Positions 50,157-59,048 of a stretch of 64,000 nucleotides of DNA are shown one piece after another (the stretch's first letter is position 1; each line of letters starts with the position of its first letter). Origin of the DNA: Paraburkholderia sp. ZP32-5 (lineage in GTDB: Bacteria; Pseudomonadota; Gammaproteobacteria; Burkholderiales; Burkholderiaceae). The stretch spans positions 248,001-312,000 of the forward strand of contig NZ_JAJEJP010000003.1 in assembly GCF_021390495.1 (NCBI RefSeq). The letters run 5' to 3'. The translations under genes and the position numbers were made by a program. Under the pieces are notes generated by a model. That model saw only the letters and a list, made by a program, of their open reading frames with translations, searched no databases and was not told where the DNA came from.

Positions 50157-50246
50157 GAGGTGGAGTGCGGGTTCGTGGCGGGCGGCGATGCCGTGGTGTC
50201 TGGTGTTGTGACGCTTGTGAACTTCGTCGCTCGCCGGTGAGCGGCG

Positions 50247-51275
50247 TTATTTTGCCATGCTGTCGCGCTCGCTCAGATAGCGGAACAGTTCGTAGGCGAT
50301 CGCGACGTCTTCGAGTCCGAGGCCGATCGAGCGGAACAACGCGTGCCGCTGATACGACGGCAGCTTGCCGTTGCCGCTCACCAGTTCGGGCAGATCGGCG
50401 ACCACGTTTTGCGCGGACCAGCCATGCAGGTCGGCGGCGAGCTTCATCTCACCGGCGCTCGCGGGCGTGGTGCGCCGATAGTCGCAATACACGTCCATGT
50501 CGGGCAGCCAGGCGGGTGGCACCTCGTGGGCGTTCGCAACGTTCGTGCTGATCGATGTGATCAACGCGGGCTTGCTCAGCATGCCGTCGGCGAGCACCGG
50601 CGTGCCCGACGACGTACACAGCGCGACCACGTCCGCATCGCGCACGCAGTCTTCGAGCGTCGCGCTGATACTCACGCGGGAATCGAGCGCGCGGAGCGCG
50701 CTAAGCGTGACAGCGGTAGCGCGCTGCGCGGCGTTGCCGGCATTCGCCGCGTGTTGCGCGGCATCGGCCAGACCCGGCGAAAACACCTGAATCGACTCCC
50801 ACGGACGCAGCGGCGCGAGATGGCGCAGATGCGCCTGACCGACCGCGCCGGCACCGACCACGGCGAGCCGGCGCGCGCCGGGCGCGGCCAGATGCTCGAC
50901 CGCCAGCGCGGTCGCACCGGCGGTGCGCTCGACGGTCAGCAGTCCCGCATCGCACCACATCAGCGGCTGGCCGGTTTCCATCGACATCAGCGCGGTCCAC
51001 GCGGTGATGATCGGCTTCGTATCCGTGACGAGATACGGCGACAGCTTGGCGCCGAATACCTTCGCGTCGGCGATCGCGCCGAGGTACGTGATGAAATCGC
51101 CCGCGTTGCCGGGCAGCAGCGTCAGGCTCTGCGGCGGTTGCACCGCCTGTTCGCGATGCAGCGCGCGGAACATGGCGGCGAGCGCGCCGCGTACGTCGAG
51201 CGCCGGCAGCGCGTCGCGCACAGCCTCGTGCTGGACGATGAACGGGGTAGGGTTTTGACTCATGGGGCGGCTCAT
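50247..51275 (-). CDS. Ornithine cyclodeaminase/mu-crystallin-family dehydrogenase (DauB-like)
   Basis: 342 residues. PPQSLTLLPGNAGDFITYLGAI, KPIITAWTALMSMETGQPLMWCDAGLLTVERTAGATALAVEHLA and the Rossmann motif VVGAGAVGQAHLRHL place it in the family; ITSISTNVANAHEVPPAWL and DLPELVSGNG are also typical. In the dau pathway a member of this family reduces the 2-keto acid from D-arginine to L-arginine. The specificity here is inferred from neighbours. Two near-adjacent ATGs (51275 and 51263) are possible starts. Confidence 0.85.
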   Translation of the reverse strand: MSRPMSQNPTPFIVQHEAVRDALPALDVRGALAAMFRALHREQAVQPPQSLTLLPGNAGDFITYLGAIADAKVFGAKLSPYLVTDTKPIITAWTALMSMETGQPLMWCDAGLLTVERTAGATALAVEHLAAPGARRLAVVGAGAVGQAHLRHLAPLRPWESIQVFSPGLADAAQHAANAGNAAQRATAVTLSALRALDSRVSISATLEDCVRDADVVALCTSSGTPVLADGMLSKPALITSISTNVANAHEVPPAWLPDMDVYCDYRRTTPASAGEMKLAADLHGWSAQNVVADLPELVSGNGKLPSYQRHALFRSIGLGLEDVAIAYELFRYLSERDSMAK

Positions 51276-51356
51276 AGATGGACTGGAGGTGTGCTGGAAT
51301 CTCGTTGCGGGGATCGATGCCGGCGGTCCGGCGCTGCGTCAATTCTAAAATCAAAG

Positions 51357-51426
51357 TCCAGTCTGGAAAATTATTTTTGAAAAGTCTTGCAATTATTGTG
51401 GTCCAGAATAGACTTCCATTCCAGAA
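51357..51426. promoter_or_regulatory. Candidate operator cluster in the dau-like divergent promoter
   Basis: An AT-rich segment within the 281-bp gap between the divergent dehydrogenase and binding-protein genes. It contains the perfect dyad TCCAG-T-CTGGA at 51357-51367 and two direct copies of TCCAGAA at 51402-51408 and 51420-51426, 18 bp apart. The shared TCCAG core suggests binding of one regulator, most simply the DauR-like protein. Confidence 0.4.
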
Positions 51427-51556
51427 CAGCGGCAGAGCTGCGTCCATTTTTCTGGCTCCGCGAAGACCTGTGCTGTTTCGGCTGGCCCTTTTTTCGCGAC
51501 CTTATCGACGTTTCCCTGACGCCCTGTTGCGCCATTTTTCCCGCCCGGATCTGATC

Positions 51557-52342
51557 ATGACTCTCAAGCACACGCTCTCCGTCTGCCTCGCCGCCGCTGT
51601 CGTCAGCCTGAGCGGCGCGGCCCACGCCGAAACCGGCACCCTGCGCTTCGGCATCGAGGCGGCTTATCCTCCGTTCGAGAGCAAGTCGCCGAGCGGTCAG
51701 CTGGTGGGCTTCGACGTGGACGTCGGCAACGCTGTCTGCGCTAAGCTCGGCGTGAAGTGCGTATGGGTCGAGAACTCGTTCGACGGGCTGATTCCGGCGC
51801 TCGAAGCGCGCAAGTTCGACGTCATCAACTCGGCGATGAACATCACCGCGAAGCGCAAGCAGAGCATCGATTTCACGCCGGCGATCTACGTGGTGCCGAT
51901 CGTGATGGTGGTCAAGCGTGGCTCGCCGCTGCTGCCCGACGTGAAGAGCCTGCAGGGCAAGCGCGTTGGCGTGCTGCAAGGCTCGTCGCAGGAGGACTTC
52001 CTGAAGCTGCACTGGGCGAATGCGGGCGTGACTGTCGTGTCGTATCAGGACCAGGATCAGGTGTACGCGGATCTGACCGCGGGGCGTCTCGACGCCGCGG
52101 TACAGGAAGCGCAGACCGCGCAGGAAGGCTTTCTCGACAAGCCGGCCGGCCGCGATTACATGATTGTCGGCGAGCCGCTGAAGGATCCGGCCACGCTCGG
52201 CGAAGGCACCGGCTTCGGTCTGCGCAAGGGCGACAAGGCGCTCGCCGGCAAGATCAATACCGCGCTCGACGAATTGAAGAAGGACGGCACGCTGAGCAAT
52301 CTGTCGGTCAAGTATTTCAAGCGCGACATCATTGCAAAATGA
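51557..52342 (+). CDS. Family-3 periplasmic amino acid-binding protein (basic amino acid type)
   Basis: 261 residues from the ATG that opens a signal peptide (MTLKHTLSVCLAAAVVSLSGAAHA); the longer open frame upstream is promoter DNA. LRFGIEAAYPPFESKSPSGQLVGFDVDVGNAVCAKLGVKCVWVENSFDGLIPALEARKFDVINSAMNIT is the lysine/arginine/ornithine-binding pattern. No permease or ATPase genes are present, so it must dock to a transporter encoded elsewhere. Divergent from the dehydrogenase gene, with the FAD enzyme 190 bp downstream. Confidence 0.92.
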   Translation: MTLKHTLSVCLAAAVVSLSGAAHAETGTLRFGIEAAYPPFESKSPSGQLVGFDVDVGNAVCAKLGVKCVWVENSFDGLIPALEARKFDVINSAMNITAKRKQSIDFTPAIYVVPIVMVVKRGSPLLPDVKSLQGKRVGVLQGSSQEDFLKLHWANAGVTVVSYQDQDQVYADLTAGRLDAAVQEAQTAQEGFLDKPAGRDYMIVGEPLKDPATLGEGTGFGLRKGDKALAGKINTALDELKKDGTLSNLSVKYFKRDIIAK

Positions 52343-52531
52343 GTGGCCAGGCGAGCTGCCCGCTGAGTTGCCCGCCGAACCTCGCGAAGTCAGGATCGCG
52401 AAGCGCGTAACGTAACGCCGGCAAGCCGCTGCATCAGTAGCGCCGGCCATGCGCCACCCATGCGCCCGCCGGGCCCGGGCCCGGCAGGCACCATTTCCAC
52501 CCGTGCCACGAGGCGCGGGCACAGAGAGCCT

Positions 52532-53773
52532 ATGGATTTCGACGTCATCGTGGTGGGGGCCGGCATCGTCGGTGTATCGGCGGCGCTGCATCTGCAGGAG
52601 CGCGGCCGTCGCGTCGCGCTCGTCGACCGGCGCGCACCCGGCGAGGAAACCAGCTTTGGCAACGCGGGGCTGATCGAGAGTTCATCGATCGTGCCGTACG
52701 GTTTTCCGCGCCGTCTCGGCACGCTGCTGCGCTACGCGCGCAATCAGTCGACCGATCTGTACTGGGACTACAAGGCGCTGCCCGCATTTGCCGGCTGGCT
52801 CGGCCGCTTCTGGTGGGAGTCGTCGCCGGAGCGGCTGGCGTCGGCGGCGCGCGACATGCTGCCGCTGATTCGCAGCAGTGTCGCCGAACACGATGCGCTG
52901 ATCGCGCGCGCGGGTCTGCAGAGCCTCGCGCACGACGGCGGCTGGATCGAAGCGTTCCGCACACCAGCTGAGTTCGAGCAGCAGACGCAGCATGCCGAAG
53001 CCGCGGTGCGCGAACACGGTCTGCGCGTCACGCCGCTCGACGCGACGGCGCTGCACGTGCGCGAGCCCGCGCTTGCCGACGGCTTTTGCGGCGCGCTGCA
53101 TTGGCAGGACCCGAAGAGCATTTCCGACCCCGGTGCGTTGACGAAGGGTTACGCGCGTCTGTTCGAACAGGGCGGCGGCACGCTGCTGACCGGCGATGCC
53201 GCCACGCTGCGCGCGCACGGCGACGCATGGACCGTGCAGACCAGCGCCGGCGAGATCAGCGCAAAGGACGCGGTGGTCGCGCTCGGGCCATGGTCGGACA
53301 CGGTGTTCGCGCCGCTTGGCTATCGCATTCCGCTACGCGTGAAACGCGGCTATCACATGCACTACCGGCCCGCGCGGACCACGCTGAGCGTGCCGGTCGT
53401 CGATACCGAGGAAGGCTATGTGATCGCGCCGATGCGCGCCGGTTTGCGGCTGACTACCGGCGTCGAGATCGCGCGCCGCGAGGCTGCGCCGACGGGCATT
53501 CAACTCGAACGCGCCGAACGGATTGCGCGGCCGCTGTTCGGTCTGGGCGAGCGTCTGGACGACGCGCCGTGGCTCGGGCTGCGCCCGTGCACGCCGGACA
53601 TGCGGCCGGTGATCGGCCGCGCGCCGCGGCATCGCGGCCTGTGGTTTCTGTTCGGCCACAACCACCACGGCCTGACGCTCGGGCCCATCAGCGGACGACT
53701 GCTCGCGGAGCTGATGACGGGCGCGACGCCGTTTATCGACGCGCGACCGTTCCGTCCCGAGCGATTCGGCTAA
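52532..53773 (+). CDS. FAD-dependent D-amino acid dehydrogenase (DadA/DauA-like)
   Basis: 413 residues from ATG 52532, where the dinucleotide-binding motif begins at once: FDVIVVGAGIVGVSAALHLQERGRRVALVDRRAPGEETSFGNAGLIE. DAVVALGPWSDTVFAPLGYRIPLRVKRGYHMHY, and the C-terminal GLRPCTPDMRPVIGRAPRHRGLWFLFGHNHHGLTLGPISGRLLAELM are typical of DadA-type enzymes. It would oxidise a D-amino acid to the keto acid. With the DauB-like and DauR-like genes nearby, D-arginine or D-lysine is the likely substrate. Confidence 0.88.
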   Translation: MDFDVIVVGAGIVGVSAALHLQERGRRVALVDRRAPGEETSFGNAGLIESSSIVPYGFPRRLGTLLRYARNQSTDLYWDYKALPAFAGWLGRFWWESSPERLASAARDMLPLIRSSVAEHDALIARAGLQSLAHDGGWIEAFRTPAEFEQQTQHAEAAVREHGLRVTPLDATALHVREPALADGFCGALHWQDPKSISDPGALTKGYARLFEQGGGTLLTGDAATLRAHGDAWTVQTSAGEISAKDAVVALGPWSDTVFAPLGYRIPLRVKRGYHMHYRPARTTLSVPVVDTEEGYVIAPMRAGLRLTTGVEIARREAAPTGIQLERAERIARPLFGLGERLDDAPWLGLRPCTPDMRPVIGRAPRHRGLWFLFGHNHHGLTLGPISGRLLAELMTGATPFIDARPFRPERFG

Positions 53774-53782
53774 TCACGCCAA

Positions 53783-55021
53783 TCACTGCGGCTCGTACCA
53801 CGAATACGTGGCCAGCGTGCTCACCGGCGGCGTGCCGATCTGCAACGTGATATCGCGCAGCGACGTCAACTCGATGTTGCGTATGTCGCCCATGTAGCGC
53901 CGCGAATCGCCGTTGTCGTTGATATACGCGACCACGTCGCCCTGGATGCCCGCGACGTTGGTGTTCGTCAGCGGCTCTCCCCAGATGTCGAAGAACTGGC
54001 CGAGCGTGTAGGTTTTCTCGCTCGGTGCCTCGATATGGATGATGCCGGTCTGGTCGTGCATATGCATTTCATATGTGCATTGCGACAGAATACCGACGTT
54101 CATCGGCGTCGCGAGCCACTTGCCGTTGTTGATGATCGCAAGGTGCGCATGCACGTGATACAGCACGGACATGTTCGGCGCGCAGGTCAGCCCGTCGACT
54201 GGCGAGCCTGTCCCGCCGGTTGCGGTGTTGCCGTTCGGCCAGGTGCCGGTCGCACCGACTACGCCGCCATACACGAGCGTGATCGGGTTCGGGTCGAACG
54301 GCGGCGGATCGGTCCACGTGTAGGTGGGCACTTGCGTGAGCGGCGTGCCGATCATCACGGTGATTTCCTCATGCGGCTTCAGCACGAGGCTCGCGGGGTC
54401 TCCCGTATATTGCGTCAGCGCGCCGCCGTCGTTCACATAGATCGTCATCGGCGAGCCGGTCAGGCCCGCGACGTTCGTCGCACTCAGCGTCTCGCCCCAG
54501 ATCGCGAAGAACTGGCCGAGCGTATAAGACGCGCCGGTCGTCGCATCCATATGGATCTTGCCGCTCGCGTCGACCGTATGGACCGGGTACGCGCAGCCGG
54601 TCGGCGCGGCCATGGTCGGCTCGACCATGCCGATGTTCTGCGGCAGCGAGAGCAACTTGCCGTTCTGGTAAATGGACAGATGCGCGTACGTGTACGAGGT
54701 GCTGCGCAGCGTGCAGTTCAGGCCGCTGACCGGCTGGCCGGTGCCGCCGGTCGCGGTAACACCGGCGGGCCAGTTGGTGTCGCCGAGCGTGGTGCCGTCG
54801 AGGATCGGCGTCGCGGCGGCGAGCGTCGGCGTGGTGCCGGTCGCGCCCGATGCCGGCGTGGGACTGGATGCGGGTGTCGGGCTCGACGCGGGCGCTGACG
54901 CTCCCGCGGCGCCATTCGAGCCAGTGCCAGTCGGGCTCGAACCGCCACCACCACCGCCGCAACCGGCGAAACTCAGGACGAGGCTTATTGCGACAAATCG
55001 TACTCCCAGCCGTTCCAGCAT
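53783..55021 (-). CDS. Lipoprotein with two copies of an uncharacterised His-containing domain
   Basis: 412 residues from ATG 55021, with GGAG 6-7 bp upstream. The lipobox SFAGC is followed by seven Gly and a Ser/Pro/Thr-rich linker with repeated SPTPAS. Then come two homologous domains of about 150 residues, each with GTGxPVxGLxC, a -YxxAHLxIxxNGK- strand, YTLGQFFxIWGExLxxTNVAG, and a YxNDxG end. The C-terminal copy has LYHVHAHLAI and YEMHMHDQTGIIHIEAP, so five or six clustered His; in the N-terminal copy most are lost (YTYAHLSI, YPVHTVDASGKIHMDA). A metal- or copper-related role is possible. I do not recognise a named family. Confidence 0.78.
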   Translation of the reverse strand: MLERLGVRFVAISLVLSFAGCGGGGGGSSPTGTGSNGAAGASAPASSPTPASSPTPASGATGTTPTLAAATPILDGTTLGDTNWPAGVTATGGTGQPVSGLNCTLRSTSYTYAHLSIYQNGKLLSLPQNIGMVEPTMAAPTGCAYPVHTVDASGKIHMDATTGASYTLGQFFAIWGETLSATNVAGLTGSPMTIYVNDGGALTQYTGDPASLVLKPHEEITVMIGTPLTQVPTYTWTDPPPFDPNPITLVYGGVVGATGTWPNGNTATGGTGSPVDGLTCAPNMSVLYHVHAHLAIINNGKWLATPMNVGILSQCTYEMHMHDQTGIIHIEAPSEKTYTLGQFFDIWGEPLTNTNVAGIQGDVVAYINDNGDSRRYMGDIRNIELTSLRDITLQIGTPPVSTLATYSWYEPQ

Positions 55022-55579
55022 CTCGTGCTCCGTGTGCCGTTGATAAGAAGGGGACGTGCAGCAGATATCGCGCGCGGGTATCGAACAGATACCGCGCGGA
55101 CAGCCGCGCGCGACCCACGCAAGATCGGCGGCACGGACTTCGCTGCAGGGATGACGGCAATACACGACCGCCGCGTGTCGAATGCCCGCGCGTCGGATTA
55201 CGTCAGACCGGATGAAACCTTTCAAATCAGCGTAGCAGATGCGTCCCCCGAGCGGACCCGGTGAATCACGGCGATTTGCGACTTTCTGATGGCGCGTTTC
55301 GGGGTGTCCGAAATGGCATAGCAGACGCGGCGCCGTGTTCGAAGCCGCTGCGAGTTCACATTCACGTGACGTCTGGCATCGATCGAAGTCACCTTGAAGT
55401 CATTCCGGACTCGCCACGAAATCGCTTTGAAGCGAGTCCGGAAATCACGCCGAAGTCGCGCTGGCCGGCGCGTAGCCGGCCGCCGGGACGATCTGTCGCG
55501 TTTTGTTCGGGCTGTCATCGTTATGTGCGAAGATCGGTTCCTGCGCGAACTTGTTTGCGGATCAATGGAGCACTGACAG
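55022..55579. other. Gene-free stretch before the AI-2E transporter gene
   Basis: 558 bp between divergent genes. Open frames here have no protein-like features. No promoter stands out; GGAG at 55566-55569 serves the transporter gene. Confidence 0.5.
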
Positions 55580-56653
55580 ATGACCGACAGATTGCAGGCG
55601 TCCGTATGCGTGGTGGTGCTGCTGCTGATTGTGGGCTGGGTGCTGTATATCGGACGCGCGGTGTTCATTCCGATCGTATTCGGCGTGATCGCGGTGTATG
55701 TGGTCATCGATTTCACGCGTTTGTTGCAGCGCATTCCGGTCATCGGCAAACGGCTGCCGGCGCAACTGCGCTACGGTCTCTCGATGTTCCTGATCGCCGC
55801 CGGCATCTTCCTCGCGGTCGATATGCTGGTCGAGAACTACGACGCGCTGGTCGCACTTGCTCCACGCTATCAGGACTCGCTGCTCGCGATGATCCACAAG
55901 ATCTCCGTGCTGCTTCATCTGGAAAGCGAACCGACGTGGGATTCGCTGCGGCGGAACATGCTCGCGCAGATCAACATTCAGGCGATCGTGACCGGCATGC
56001 TGACGTCGCTGTCGTCGATCATCATCGATATTTTCGTCGTGGTGCTGTACGCGGCTTTTCTGCTCGTCGAGCGCGGCACGTTCGGCGAAAAGCTCGCGAA
56101 TATGTCGGCGAATTCGAGCAATGCGGCGCGCATCCGCGCGGTCGTCACCGATATCAACCGCCGCATCGGCGCGTACCTCGCGCTGAAGACGTTTCTCGGC
56201 GTGCTGCTCGGCGCGGTCTGCTGGGCGGCGATGCGCAGCATCGGCCTCGAATTCGCCGGGTTGTGGGCGGTGCTGACCGCGCTCTTGAACTACGTGCCAT
56301 ATATCGGCTCGGTGCTCGCCATCGTGTTCCCGGTGCTGATGACGATGCTGCAATTCGGCGACCTGAATTCGATACTGATCGTGCTGGTGTCGCTGACCGC
56401 GATTCACTTCGTGATCGGCAATATTCTCGATCCGTACCTGATGGGCAATTCGCTGAATCTGAGCCCGTTTGCGATTCTCGCCAGCATGGCCGTGTGGTCC
56501 GCATTGTGGGGCGTGCCAGGCGCATTTCTCGCGGTGCCGATCACGGTCAGCATGACGATCATCTTCTCCGAATTCGAAATGACGCGGCCGGTCGCGGTGC
56601 TGTTGTCGAAAAACGGCCGGCTGACTTACGGCAAGAGCCAGCCGGTGGCGTGA
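55580..56653 (+). CDS. AI-2E-family membrane transporter (PerM/TqsA-like)
   Basis: 357 residues with about eight hydrophobic segments in the family's order: an N-terminal pair, a soluble stretch with DALVALAPRYQDSLLAMIHK, then IRAVVTDINRRIGAYLALKTFLGVLLG, LNYVPYIGSVLAIVFPVLM, and IGNILDPYLMGNSLNLSPFAILASMAVWSALWGVPGAFLAVPITV, the signature of the AI-2E transporter family. Members export signals or ions; the substrate here is unknown. Monocistronic. Confidence 0.92.
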   Translation: MTDRLQASVCVVVLLLIVGWVLYIGRAVFIPIVFGVIAVYVVIDFTRLLQRIPVIGKRLPAQLRYGLSMFLIAAGIFLAVDMLVENYDALVALAPRYQDSLLAMIHKISVLLHLESEPTWDSLRRNMLAQINIQAIVTGMLTSLSSIIIDIFVVVLYAAFLLVERGTFGEKLANMSANSSNAARIRAVVTDINRRIGAYLALKTFLGVLLGAVCWAAMRSIGLEFAGLWAVLTALLNYVPYIGSVLAIVFPVLMTMLQFGDLNSILIVLVSLTAIHFVIGNILDPYLMGNSLNLSPFAILASMAVWSALWGVPGAFLAVPITVSMTIIFSEFEMTRPVAVLLSKNGRLTYGKSQPVA

Positions 56654-56979
56654 TGCGGTTGGCGCGGCTGCTGAAGCGCGCGCGTCGCAATTGTCAACGT
56701 CGTTCAGGTGTACTGCAACGTATCGGAACTCGCGTCGATCGACGGCGATAACCGGATCGAACCGGTCGAAGCGCGAAGAGCCTTTCTTCATCTTCAGACA
56801 CTTCGCAAAGCGCCATTTGCGGCGGCGCGTTTCAAGTCTTTTAAATAAATCGAAAAATATCGGCGAGCCGGTTGACGCGGAATTCACGCAAAGCCATGCC
56901 ACAATGCGCGGCAGATCACGAGCACGGCCATGGGTTGTCAGGCTAAGCGTTTTCCCCTAACCATCAGACCAACAACTCG
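56654..56979. other. Intergenic region
   Basis: 326 bp; the segment around 56836-56860 is AT-rich (TTTTAAATAAATCG) and could hold the promoter of the outer-membrane protein at 56980. Nothing else seen. Confidence 0.4.
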
Positions 56980-57963
56980 ATGACCAAGGCTACCTGGACA
57001 TTTCTGATTGCCGCCGCAGCGCTTGGCATAACGGCAAAAGGCGCTTCTGCCCAGGAACTCGGGCTGTACGGCGGACCGCTGACGGGCGAGCACGATCACA
57101 CGTATTCATGGGCGCTCGACTACACGGAAGGCTTTGGCCATTACTTCGCGGGCAGCTTCACCTGGCTCAACGAAGGTCACATACCCGGCCATCATCGCGA
57201 TGGTCCGGTTGCGCAGGTCTGGGGCCGGCTGCCCGTGATGGACCGGCGCTTCGTGTTCGCGCTCGGTGTCGGTCCGTATCGCTACTTCGATACCGAAGCG
57301 GCCGAGCAGGGCGAAGGCTATTCGAATACGCATAGCTGGGGTGTCGTCTATAGCGCGCGTGCCACGTGGTATTCGACGCATCGCTGGACCGCGAATCTGC
57401 AACTCAATCATGTGCAGGTGAAGAACGGCGAGTCGACCACCGCGATCATGCTCGGTGTCGGCTACCAGCTCGATGCACCCGATACGCCAGGTCCGCGCGA
57501 TTTCGCGCTGCCGCGCACGAGCAAGGTGACCAACAACGAAATCACGCTGATGGCGGGCCAGACGATTCTGAACAGCCTCGAATCGCAGACGTCGGCGGCC
57601 GAAGCGATCGAGTACCGGCGCGGCCTGCTGCCGTATCTCGATGCGACGCTCGGTTATCTGCACGAAGGCAATGGCATATCCGCGCGACGCGACGGCATGA
57701 CCGCGCAACTGTGGCTCACGCGCGCGTTCTTCGACGACCGTTTCGCGATCGGCGTCGGCGCGGGCGCGTACGCGGCGATCCATCACGGCGATTCCAACGA
57801 CGATCGCGACACCGGCGACGGCATTCTGTCGGGTCTGCTGTCGCTGACGGCCACGTATCGCGTCACGCAGCACTGGTCGGCGCGCGTGACGTGGAATCGC
57901 GTGATGACGCGATATAGCCGCGATACTGATGTGATTCTCGGCGGTATCGGGTATCGGTTCTGA
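56980..57963 (+). CDS. Outer-membrane beta-barrel protein made of two tandem repeats
   Basis: 327 residues, signal peptide ending KGASA. The mature protein consists of two similar halves of about 140 residues. GGPLTGEHDHTYSWALDYTEGFGHYFAGSFTWLNEGHIPGHHRDGPVAQVWGRLPVMDRRFVFALGVGPYRYFDT aligns with the later AAEAIEYRRGLLPYLDATLGYLHEGNGISARRDGMTAQLWLTRAFFDDRFAIGVGAGAYAAIHHGD, each followed by a repeat of SARATWYSTHRWTANLQLNHV / TATYRVTQHWSARVTWNRV and VILGGIGYRF. The C-terminal Phe fits a Bam substrate. It is probably an 8-strand unit duplicated to a larger barrel; function unknown. Confidence 0.82.
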   Translation: MTKATWTFLIAAAALGITAKGASAQELGLYGGPLTGEHDHTYSWALDYTEGFGHYFAGSFTWLNEGHIPGHHRDGPVAQVWGRLPVMDRRFVFALGVGPYRYFDTEAAEQGEGYSNTHSWGVVYSARATWYSTHRWTANLQLNHVQVKNGESTTAIMLGVGYQLDAPDTPGPRDFALPRTSKVTNNEITLMAGQTILNSLESQTSAAEAIEYRRGLLPYLDATLGYLHEGNGISARRDGMTAQLWLTRAFFDDRFAIGVGAGAYAAIHHGDSNDDRDTGDGILSGLLSLTATYRVTQHWSARVTWNRVMTRYSRDTDVILGGIGYRF

Positions 57964-58067
57964 CGTGATGTAACGGGGTAGGTGCCTCTACAAGTTTGCC
58001 GCGCGAGGCGCCTGCCTGCGGCGCGCTTAAACTAGCGGTTCACTGTCAGCGCCGCCCGCCCAAGCCC

Positions 58068-58616
58068 ATGCCCCGCCGCCAGAATCTTCCTCTTCAAACC
58101 TCTCCATCCCAGACCACCAGCAGCGCGCTGGAAGACCCCGCGTTGCTGCGTCGTCTGCTGCGCGCCAAAGATCGCATGGATGCCGCGTCGCACGAGGCGT
58201 GGCCGGTTCGGCGTCTCGCTGAAGTCAGCGGCGTGTCGGAAGCGCATTTCGCGCGCTCGTTCAAGCGGGCTTTCGGCTTGCCGCCGCACCGCTATCTGCT
58301 GACACGGCGCATCGAGCAGGCCACCACGCTGCTGCGCGACACCGACCTCGGCATCACCGACATCGCGTTCGCGACCGGATGGGAAAGCCTCGGCACATTC
58401 GGGCGCATCTTTCGCGACATCACCGGCCGCAGCCCGGGCGAGATGCGGATCGATGCGCGAGCCGAGCCATTGCAACTCGAACGCGTGCCCGCCTGCGTGC
58501 TGAAGGCCGCGCAACGTCCCGATCTGACGATCGCAGTTTTGGAGAAGCGCCGCCGCGTCGCCGGCGATACAGTCGAGCCATCGAAACCATCGAAGTCGTC
58601 AACGAAGGAGGAGTGA
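58068..58616 (+). CDS. AraC-family transcriptional regulator (DNA-binding domain only)
   Basis: 182 residues from ATG 58068; a longer frame from 57996 has no better ribosome site. Residues about 30-130 are the double helix-turn-helix of AraC/XylS proteins (WPVRRLAEVSGVSEAHFARSFKRAFGLPPHRYLLTRRIEQATTLLRDTDLGITDIAFATGWESLGTFGRIFRDITGRSPGEMR). There is no effector domain; the C-terminal tail is short and Ser/Lys-rich. The TGA overlaps the ATG of the VOC gene by one base (TGATG), so the two are coupled. Confidence 0.9.
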   Translation: MPRRQNLPLQTSPSQTTSSALEDPALLRRLLRAKDRMDAASHEAWPVRRLAEVSGVSEAHFARSFKRAFGLPPHRYLLTRRIEQATTLLRDTDLGITDIAFATGWESLGTFGRIFRDITGRSPGEMRIDARAEPLQLERVPACVLKAAQRPDLTIAVLEKRRRVAGDTVEPSKPSKSSTKEE

Positions 58617-59032
58617 TGAATCAGGGTATCAATGTGGTCGGCCTGTACGTCGACAATCAGGACGAGGCGCTGGCGTTCTACGTCGACAAACTCGGCTTTC
58701 GCGTTCACACGGACGTGCGCAATGGCTCCTACCGGTGGCTGACGGTCCAGCATCCGGACCAGCCGTCGTTTCAGCTCGGGCTCTTCACGCCCGGCCCGCC
58801 GATACACGACGACGCCACCGCGCAGACGTTGCGCGCGATGGTCGCGAAGGGGGCGATGCCGCCGCTGGTGTTGTCGGTTGCCGACTGCCGCGCGAGCTAC
58901 GAGCAGTTGAAGGCGCGCGGCGTGGAATTCACGCAGGAGCCCGTCGATCGTTATGGCAGCGTCGATGCGGGCTTTCGTGATCCGGCCGGCAATGGCTGGA
59001 AGATGATCGAGGCACCGGCGAATACGAAGTGA
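58616..59032 (+). CDS. VOC/glyoxalase-fold protein
   Basis: 138 residues, ATG 58616 with AAGGAGGAG upstream inside the araC end. INVVGLYVDNQDEALAFYVDKLGFRVHTDV, VLSVADCRASYEQLKARGVEFTQEPVDRYGSVDAGFRDPAGNGWKMIE is a single VOC module of the glyoxalase/bleomycin-resistance type. The usual metal Glu at the C-terminal strand (D-P-x-G-N-x-W/x-x-I/L) is partly kept as the final Glu in KMIE. Coupling to the AraC regulator is an arrangement common for stress or detoxification pairs. Confidence 0.9.
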   Translation: MNQGINVVGLYVDNQDEALAFYVDKLGFRVHTDVRNGSYRWLTVQHPDQPSFQLGLFTPGPPIHDDATAQTLRAMVAKGAMPPLVLSVADCRASYEQLKARGVEFTQEPVDRYGSVDAGFRDPAGNGWKMIEAPANTK

Positions 59033-59048
59033 ATTGCCGGTGTCGTCG

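Noticed and set aside
51278..51556. N-terminal extension of the amino acid-binding protein
   Set aside because: It would bury the signal peptide and covers the AT-rich divergent promoter.
55562..56902. 446-codon minus-strand frame opposite the AI-2E transporter
   Set aside because: His/Arg/Asp/Gln-rich shadow of a membrane protein gene.
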